From Agrobacterium tumefaciens (GTDB taxonomy: Bacteria > Pseudomonadota > Alphaproteobacteria > Rhizobiales > Rhizobiaceae), in assembly GCF_013337285.1 (NCBI RefSeq), contig NZ_SUPW01000002.1, positions 310,001 to 374,000 on the forward strand: a DNA stretch of 64,000 bases, given 5' to 3'. Position 1 is the stretch's first letter; each line of letters starts with the position of its first letter. The notes under the pieces are model-generated. The model did not search any database, was not told the origin of the DNA, and saw only the letters and a list, made by a program, of their open reading frames with translations. The translations under genes and the position numbers were made by a program. Positions 62,863 through 64,000 of this stretch are shown here, in pieces.

Positions 62863-64000
62863 ATGTTTGGCTGGTTTGAAAAACGCCTCGATCCTTTTCC
62901 TTCTTCGACGCCCGATGTGCCGCCGAAGACGCTGTTGCCGTTCCTGTGGCATTATGTGAAGCCCGCATGGCCGTGGCTGCTGCTGCTTGGCCTGATGTCC
63001 ATGGGCATCGCCATTGCCGAAGCCATGCTCTACAAATTCCTCGGCAGTATCGTTGACTGGCTTTCCACCGCCGATCGCGCGACGTTTTTTGCCGATGAGG
63101 GCTGGCATCTGATCGTCATGGCCGGGCTGGTGCTCTTCCTGCTGCCGCTGATGGGCGCGATCCACACCATGACGATGCACCAGACGCTTGCCGGCAATTT
63201 CGGCATGATCGCGCGCTGGAAGATGCATCGTTTCCTGCTGCGTCACTCCATGAACTTTTTCGCCAATGAATTTGCGGGCCGGGTTTCGACCAAGGTGATG
63301 CAGACGGCACTGGCGATCCGCGAAGTGGCGTTGAAGGTGATCGATGTTTTCGTCTACGCCATCAGCTTCGTCGTTTCGATGCTGTTTATGGTGGCGGCGG
63401 CCGACTGGCGGCTGGTCATTCCGCTTCTGGCATGGCTCGGCATCTATATGGGTATCCTCGCCTATTTCGTGCCGAAACTCGGCCGGCTGGCGCAGGAACA
63501 GGCCGATGCACGCTCGCTGATGACGGGCCGGATCGTCGATAGTTACACCAACATCTCGACGATCAAGCTGTTTTCCCATGCGGGCCGTGAGGAGCGATAT
63601 GCGCGTGAGGGCATGAATGTGTTTCTGGGCACCGTTCACCGCCAGATGCGCAAGATTTCCGCCTTCAACATCCTGATCGACCTCAATAATGCGGTGGTGC
63701 TGTTTTCCACGGCCTCGCTTGGTCTCTATTTCTGGATGCAGGGTTCGGTGACGGCCGGTTCGGTCGCCATCGCCATCAGCCTTGCCATGCGCGTCAACGG
63801 CATGTCGCAGTGGATCATGTGGGAAGTCACGTCGCTGTTTGAAAATATCGGCACGGTCTATGACGGCATGTCGATGATGACGAAGCCGCATGATATCGTC
63901 GATGCTCCGAAGGCGCCGCAGCTTGCGGCACCGCAGGGCGCCATCCGTTATGATAACGTCCGCTTCCACTACGGCAAGAACAAGGGTGTGATCGACGGGC
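62863..64000 (+). CDS. ABC exporter, fused permease-ATPase (partial)
   Basis: The gene runs off the window end. 379 codons are visible: a long six-TM ABC type-1 exporter domain (about residues 35-330) and the start of the nucleotide-binding domain (IRYDNVRFHYGKNKGVIDG), with Walker A beyond the end. It belongs to the MsbA/multidrug or lipid exporter type. The ATG at 62863 follows ggag at 9 nt. A leader-like ORF and hairpins precede it. The substrate cannot be told. Confidence 0.88.
   Translation, partial: MFGWFEKRLDPFPSSTPDVPPKTLLPFLWHYVKPAWPWLLLLGLMSMGIAIAEAMLYKFLGSIVDWLSTADRATFFADEGWHLIVMAGLVLFLLPLMGAIHTMTMHQTLAGNFGMIARWKMHRFLLRHSMNFFANEFAGRVSTKVMQTALAIREVALKVIDVFVYAISFVVSMLFMVAAADWRLVIPLLAWLGIYMGILAYFVPKLGRLAQEQADARSLMTGRIVDSYTNISTIKLFSHAGREERYAREGMNVFLGTVHRQMRKISAFNILIDLNNAVVLFSTASLGLYFWMQGSVTAGSVAIAISLAMRVNGMSQWIMWEVTSLFENIGTVYDGMSMMTKPHDIVDAPKAPQLAAPQGAIRYDNVRFHYGKNKGVIDG

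Overview
The window is a gene-dense, GC-rich chromosomal segment from an alphaproteobacterium of the Rhizobiaceae, most likely an Agrobacterium (tumefaciens/fabrum complex). The support is the fused anthranilate synthase trpE(G) with its three-tryptophan leader peptide, a complete choXWV choline transporter, a NolR-like ArsR regulator, an ECF SigF/NrsF pair, a MoxR-DUF58-DUF4159 operon and several families of rhizobial palindromic intergenic repeats. This assignment is inference from family content and gene style; no database was searched. I see no rRNA or tRNA gene, CRISPR array, insertion sequence or prophage.

Layout. 1-2.2 kb: the end of der, a palindromic repeat and two hypothetical genes. 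2.3-6.8 kb: a GT4 glycosyltransferase, a 2-keto-3-deoxygluconate kinase, a GH13 alpha-glucosidase and an AAC(6')-like acetyltransferase. 6.8-7.7 kb: an AT-rich stretch and a small gene carrying 13.9 copies of a 7-nt repeat in its reading frame, a strong phase-variation candidate. 7.8-14.6 kb: adenine deaminase, an HD-GYP protein, a GNAT, trpL-trpE(G) and an extensin-like protein. 14.6-21.2 kb: a heme-type TonB receptor, a YqhA protein, a LuxR solo, DUF2333, pseudoazurin and thymidine kinase. 21.5-26.8 kb: choXWV, an AT-rich gap, the NolR-like regulator and DUF3095. 27-32.5 kb: a LivK-type binding protein, a VOC protein, a CDF transporter, queF, DUF2076, hupE and a ClpP-like protease. 32.6-34.3 kb: an MXKDX repeat protein diverging from the ECF sigma/anti-sigma pair. 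34.3-42.2 kb: a phytase-like esterase, BenE, BrnT/BrnA, leuA with a leader peptide, a phosphoesterase, a Nudix protein and a glutathionyl-hydroquinone reductase. 42.4-47.3 kb: GNATs, an MFS transporter and a divergent MBL-hydrolase/LysR pair. 47.4-56.9 kb: the MoxR operon on one strand, and DUF1285, CoA pyrophosphatase and CCA-adding enzyme on the other. 56.9-64 kb: small genes, hemF, a Na/Pi cotransporter, trmL, a phosphodiesterase and an ABC exporter cut by the window end and preceded by a tiny leader-like ORF.

The most notable signals are regulatory. (i) The heptanucleotide tract at 7464-7560. (ii) Two amino-acid biosynthesis genes, trpE(G) and leuA, each preceded by a promoter whose spacing puts the first transcribed base on or next to the AUG of a Trp- or Leu-rich leader peptide, so both leaders look leaderless. 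(iii) A strong-SD 18-codon ORF followed by two hairpins ahead of an ABC exporter. (iv) Matching ECF-type promoter motifs facing both ways between the MXKDX gene and the sigma factor. Most of the remaining genes are ordinary chromosomal housekeeping or transport functions.
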